The notes under the pieces: model-generated
Told to the model about the DNA's origin: nothing
What the model saw: only the letters and a program-made list of their open reading frames with translations
Database searches by the model: none
NCBI GenBank assembly: GCA_028112705.1
Contig: JAOGYN010000002.1
Coordinates: 124,001 to 188,000 of the forward strand
DNA length: 64,000 nucleotides
Direction: 5' to 3'
Origin: GCA-002712045 sp028112705
GTDB lineage: Bacteria > Pseudomonadota > Alphaproteobacteria > Rhodobacterales > Rhodobacteraceae
Made by a program: the position numbers and the translations under genes
Shown here: piece by piece, positions 61,076-64,000 of the stretch
Layout: each line of letters begins with the position of its first letter
How positions within the stretch are numbered: the stretch's first letter is position 1

Positions 61076-63763
61076 ATGTCGATAACCGTAGGTAAGGATA
61101 CAGCCAAAACTAGGAAAATTTTAAAATCTGGTGATTTATCTGTTGCCTACTATTCTATTGATGCGGCTGAGAGCGCTGGACTTGGATATTTTAAAAATTT
61201 ACCGGCTGTTTTAAAAGTTGTCTTAGAAAATATGTTAAGATTTGAAGATGGTAAAACAGTGCATATTAATGATATCAAAGCTTTTTCTGATTGGGGAATT
61301 AATAATGGTAAAAATCCTATTGAAATAGCTTACAGGCCAGCAAGGGTTTTATTGCAAGATTTTACTGGAGTGCCGGCAGTAGTTGATTTAGCTGCAATGA
61401 GAGATGCAATAATTACCTTGGGTGGTGATGCAAAAAAAATTAACCCCCTGAATCCAGTAGATTTAGTGATTGACCATTCTGTGATGATCGACGAATTTGG
61501 CACTCCTCGAGCTTTCCAAATGAATGTTGATCGAGAGTACGAGCGAAATATAGAGCGTTACACATTTTTAAAATGGGGCCAAAACGCGTTTAATAATTTC
61601 CGTGTTGTTCCTCCTGGTACTGGTATATGCCACCAAGTAAATTTAGAGTATTTGTCTCAAACCATTTGGGTGGATAAAGATCAATTTGGTGTGGATGTAG
61701 CATATCCAGATACTTTAGTTGGAACCGATAGTCATACGACTATGGTCAATGGTGTAGCTGTTTTAGGTTGGGGAGTTGGTGGTATCGAGGCGGAAGCAGC
61801 CATGTTGGGGCAACCCATTTCCATGCTAATTCCAGACGTAATTGGTTTTAAGCTAACGGGCGCAATGCAAGACGGAACTACGGGTACCGATTTGGTTCTA
61901 AAAGTTGTTGAAATGCTCCGCTCAAAGGGAGTAGTAGGAAAATTTGTAGAATTCTATGGTGAAGGTCTGGATAACTTACCATTAGCTGATCGAGCGACAA
62001 TCGCTAATATGGCTCCTGAATATGGGGCTACTTGTGGGTTTTTCCCAATAGATGATGAAACACTCAACTATTTAAGAAAAACTGGTCGCGATGAAAGAAG
62101 AATAAAACTAGTTGAGCTTTATGCTAAAGAAAATGGTCTCTGGCGATCTGATGATTATAGACCAATTTATACAGACACATTAAAACTTGATATGAGCACT
62201 ATAGTTTCAGCTATTTCAGGACCTAAAAGACCTCAAGATTTCATTTCTTTAACTAACTCTCAAACAGCGTTTGTTAAAGAAATGAAAGAGAATTTCAAAA
62301 GACCAATGGATAAGAAAGTTAAGGTAGAAGGTGAAGAATACGATATGGAGTCGGGCAAAATTGTTATTGCATCAATAACTTCATGTACTAACACATCCAA
62401 CCCATATGTGATGATTGGTGCTGGGCTTGTTGCGAGAAAAGCGGCAGCATTGGGGCTCAAAAGAAAACCCTGGGTAAAAACATCTTTAGCACCAGGCTCT
62501 CAGGTTGTTTCAGCTTATTTAGAAGCGGCAGATCTTCAGAAAGATCTTGATTTACTGGGGTTTAATTTAGTTGGTTATGGATGCACGACATGCATTGGAA
62601 ATTCTGGTCCAATACAAGCTGAAATAAGTGAAGCAATTTCTGAAGGCGATCTTGTTGCTACATCTGTTTTATCTGGGAATAGGAATTTTGAAGGACGTAT
62701 TTCACCTGATGTTCGGGCAAATTATTTAGCATCACCTCCATTAGTTGTTGCTTATGCAATTGCGGGCACAATGGATATAAATTTAACTACAGATACTTTG
62801 GGTCAAGACCTAAACGGGAATAATGTGTATTTGAAAGACATTTGGCCAACGGCCAAAGAAATTAATGAATTAGTTGAAGCCACAGTTACTCGTGAAGCTT
62901 TCACTGAAAAATATGCAGATGTTTTTGAGGGTGATGATAAATGGCAATCTGTTAAAACGACAGATAGTTTAACATATGATTGGCCAGTATCATCTACTTA
63001 TGTACAAAATCCCCCGTATTTTGCAAAAATGAGTGCTTCACCAGGAGTTATTAAAGATGTAAAAAATGCTAAAATTTTAGCAATTTTAGGGGATATGGTG
63101 ACTACTGATCATATATCTCCAGCGGGTTCGTTTACAGAATCCACACCAGCTGGGAAATACTTAATTGAGCATCAAGTACCTGTAAGAGAATTTAATAGCT
63201 ATGGATCACGTCGCGGAAACCATGAAGTGATGATGCGCGGTACTTTTGCCAATATCCGAATTAAAAATGAAATGTTAGATGATTTAGAGGGTGGATTTAC
63301 GAAAAACCCAAATGGTGAGGTGGTTTCTATATATGATGCTGCAATGGCTTATAAAGAAAACGATACACCACTTGTTGTTATTGCTGGCGAGCAATATGGA
63401 GCTGGCTCATCGAGAGATTGGGCAGCTAAAGGAACTGCGTTATTGGGAGTTAAAGCTGTAATTGCAGAAAGTTATGAGCGAATACATCGCTCAAATTTAG
63501 TAGGTATGGGAGTTATGCCATTTGAATTTATTAATGGTCAAAATAGAGCTTCATTAAACTTGACGGGTATGGAGAATATCACAATCAGTGGTTTAGAAGG
63601 TGATTTAACGCCGCTTTCAGAAGTGCCTGCTTTGATAGCATATAGCGATGGAGTGGAAAAAAATATTTTATTAAAGTGCAGGATAGATACAGAGGTTGAA
63701 ATTGAATATATTCAACATGGTGGGGTCTTACATTACGTTTTGCGAAATTTAGCAAAAAATTAA
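61076..63763 (+). CDS. acnA: Aconitate hydratase A
   Basis: Iron-sulfur enzyme that interconverts citrate and isocitrate in the TCA cycle. The 895 residues carry the three [4Fe-4S] cysteines C437 (SITSCTNTSNP), C503 and C506 (GCTTCIGNSGP), the catalytic DSHTTMVNG block, and the C-terminal swivel domain with GDMVTTDHISPAG, YGSRRGNHEVMMRG and GSSRDWAAKG. The length is that of the AcnA/IRP branch. Shine-Dalgarno gggga. The acnA/ccm neighbourhood is shared with Rhodobacter. Confidence 0.97.
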   Translation: MSITVGKDTAKTRKILKSGDLSVAYYSIDAAESAGLGYFKNLPAVLKVVLENMLRFEDGKTVHINDIKAFSDWGINNGKNPIEIAYRPARVLLQDFTGVPAVVDLAAMRDAIITLGGDAKKINPLNPVDLVIDHSVMIDEFGTPRAFQMNVDREYERNIERYTFLKWGQNAFNNFRVVPPGTGICHQVNLEYLSQTIWVDKDQFGVDVAYPDTLVGTDSHTTMVNGVAVLGWGVGGIEAEAAMLGQPISMLIPDVIGFKLTGAMQDGTTGTDLVLKVVEMLRSKGVVGKFVEFYGEGLDNLPLADRATIANMAPEYGATCGFFPIDDETLNYLRKTGRDERRIKLVELYAKENGLWRSDDYRPIYTDTLKLDMSTIVSAISGPKRPQDFISLTNSQTAFVKEMKENFKRPMDKKVKVEGEEYDMESGKIVIASITSCTNTSNPYVMIGAGLVARKAAALGLKRKPWVKTSLAPGSQVVSAYLEAADLQKDLDLLGFNLVGYGCTTCIGNSGPIQAEISEAISEGDLVATSVLSGNRNFEGRISPDVRANYLASPPLVVAYAIAGTMDINLTTDTLGQDLNGNNVYLKDIWPTAKEINELVEATVTREAFTEKYADVFEGDDKWQSVKTTDSLTYDWPVSSTYVQNPPYFAKMSASPGVIKDVKNAKILAILGDMVTTDHISPAGSFTESTPAGKYLIEHQVPVREFNSYGSRRGNHEVMMRGTFANIRIKNEMLDDLEGGFTKNPNGEVVSIYDAAMAYKENDTPLVVIAGEQYGAGSSRDWAAKGTALLGVKAVIAESYERIHRSNLVGMGVMPFEFINGQNRASLNLTGMENITISGLEGDLTPLSEVPALIAYSDGVEKNILLKCRIDTEVEIEYIQHGGVLHYVLRNLAKN

Positions 63764-63800
63764 TGACAGAATAAAGTTTAAATATTTTGAATGAGGAAAA

Positions 63801-64000
63801 TTAACTTTTCCATCTTCGATGAGCCCAAAGCCACTGCCCAGGATTATCATGAATACGTGCAGCCAGTCTGTCATTTAACTGCTGTGACATAGTTTCTGCA
63901 TCTGTTATGAGTTTGATCCCTGGTCCAGTTATGGTGGTTAGCTGGTTTTAATGAAATGATTTGTTGAAAAGTTTTCTATTAAGGTCCTACCAATATTATT
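63801..64000 (-). pseudogene. Lauroyl (lipid A) acyltransferase remnant, cut by the window
   Basis: Read leftward from the window edge, one frame gives NNIGRTLIENFSTNHFIKTS and stops at 63938-63940; the next frame gives NQLTTITGPGIKLITDA then ETMSQQLNDRLAARIHDNPG and ends QWLWAHRRWKS at 63801. The QWLWxHRRW ending is the hallmark of LpxL/HtrB acyltransferases, while NIGRTLIE and TGPG belong near residues 75-110 of the Rhodobacteraceae proteins. About 170 residues, including the HX4D catalytic motif, appear deleted between them, and one base is missing or extra in the AAAA run near 63945-63948. Likely pseudogene; only its end is in view. Confidence 0.6.

Overview
The window is a continuous, gene-dense, A+T-rich bacterial chromosome segment. 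Many genes overlap by 1-8 bases, and I see no tRNA, rRNA, insertion sequence, phage gene or CRISPR array. The gene content points to an alphaproteobacterium, most likely a low-GC marine member of the Rhodobacterales/Rhodobacteraceae. Supporting signs are an alpha operon without rpsD, an ATP12 homologue, the order rplQ-rarA-crcB-rluC-ATP12-aapJQMP, the order acnA/ccmABCDG (helABCDX in Rhodobacter), and a lauroyl acyltransferase remnant with Rhodobacteraceae-like motifs. The taxon is inferred from gene order and motifs, not from a database search.

Layout: 1-3309 holds the end of the str operon (fusA, 5'-truncated by the window, and tuf). 3377-14389 is the fused S10 and spc clusters (rpsJ to secY), followed by adk. 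15214-17652 is the alpha operon (rpsM, rpsK, rpoA, rplQ) with its own promoter candidate. 17784-21246 carries housekeeping genes (rarA, fluoride channel crcB, an RluA-family pseudouridine synthase, ATP12). 21470-27164 is the aapJQMP/bztABCD general amino-acid ABC transporter followed by a class V PLP enzyme. 28792-27161 and 29699-28863 (minus) are a GMC oxidoreductase and kdsA.

30003-37580 is a ten-gene Mrp-type cation/proton antiporter cluster. Its gene order follows the archaeal Mbh membrane arm (E, F, G, DUF4040, B, C, D), it has three antiporter-like subunits, and it has no full-length MrpA. It is followed by an SseB-family gene and a convergent SDR gene. leuA (39354-40901) is preceded by a leucine-rich leader peptide and two mutually exclusive hairpins, a classical ribosome-mediated attenuator. 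41083-47583 is the cell-shape operon mreBCD-mrdA-rodA with a GhrA-like dehydrogenase at its end.

47594-56315 is a small-molecule catabolism region (crotonase, HyuA-type hydantoinase/oxoprolinase, CocE/NonD hydrolase, threonine-dehydratase-like enzyme, haloacid dehalogenase, Xsc/acetolactate-synthase-like TPP enzyme). 60875-56371 (minus) is ccmABCDG followed closely by pyrC and pyrE. acnA is divergent at 61076-63763. The window ends in what looks like a broken lpxL-type acyltransferase gene.

I found no wholly new multi-gene system. The most informative non-coding signals are the leuA attenuator, a possible pseudoknot at the rplO ribosome-binding site, competing hairpins before the Mrp cluster, and the perfect hairpin between aapJ and aapQ.
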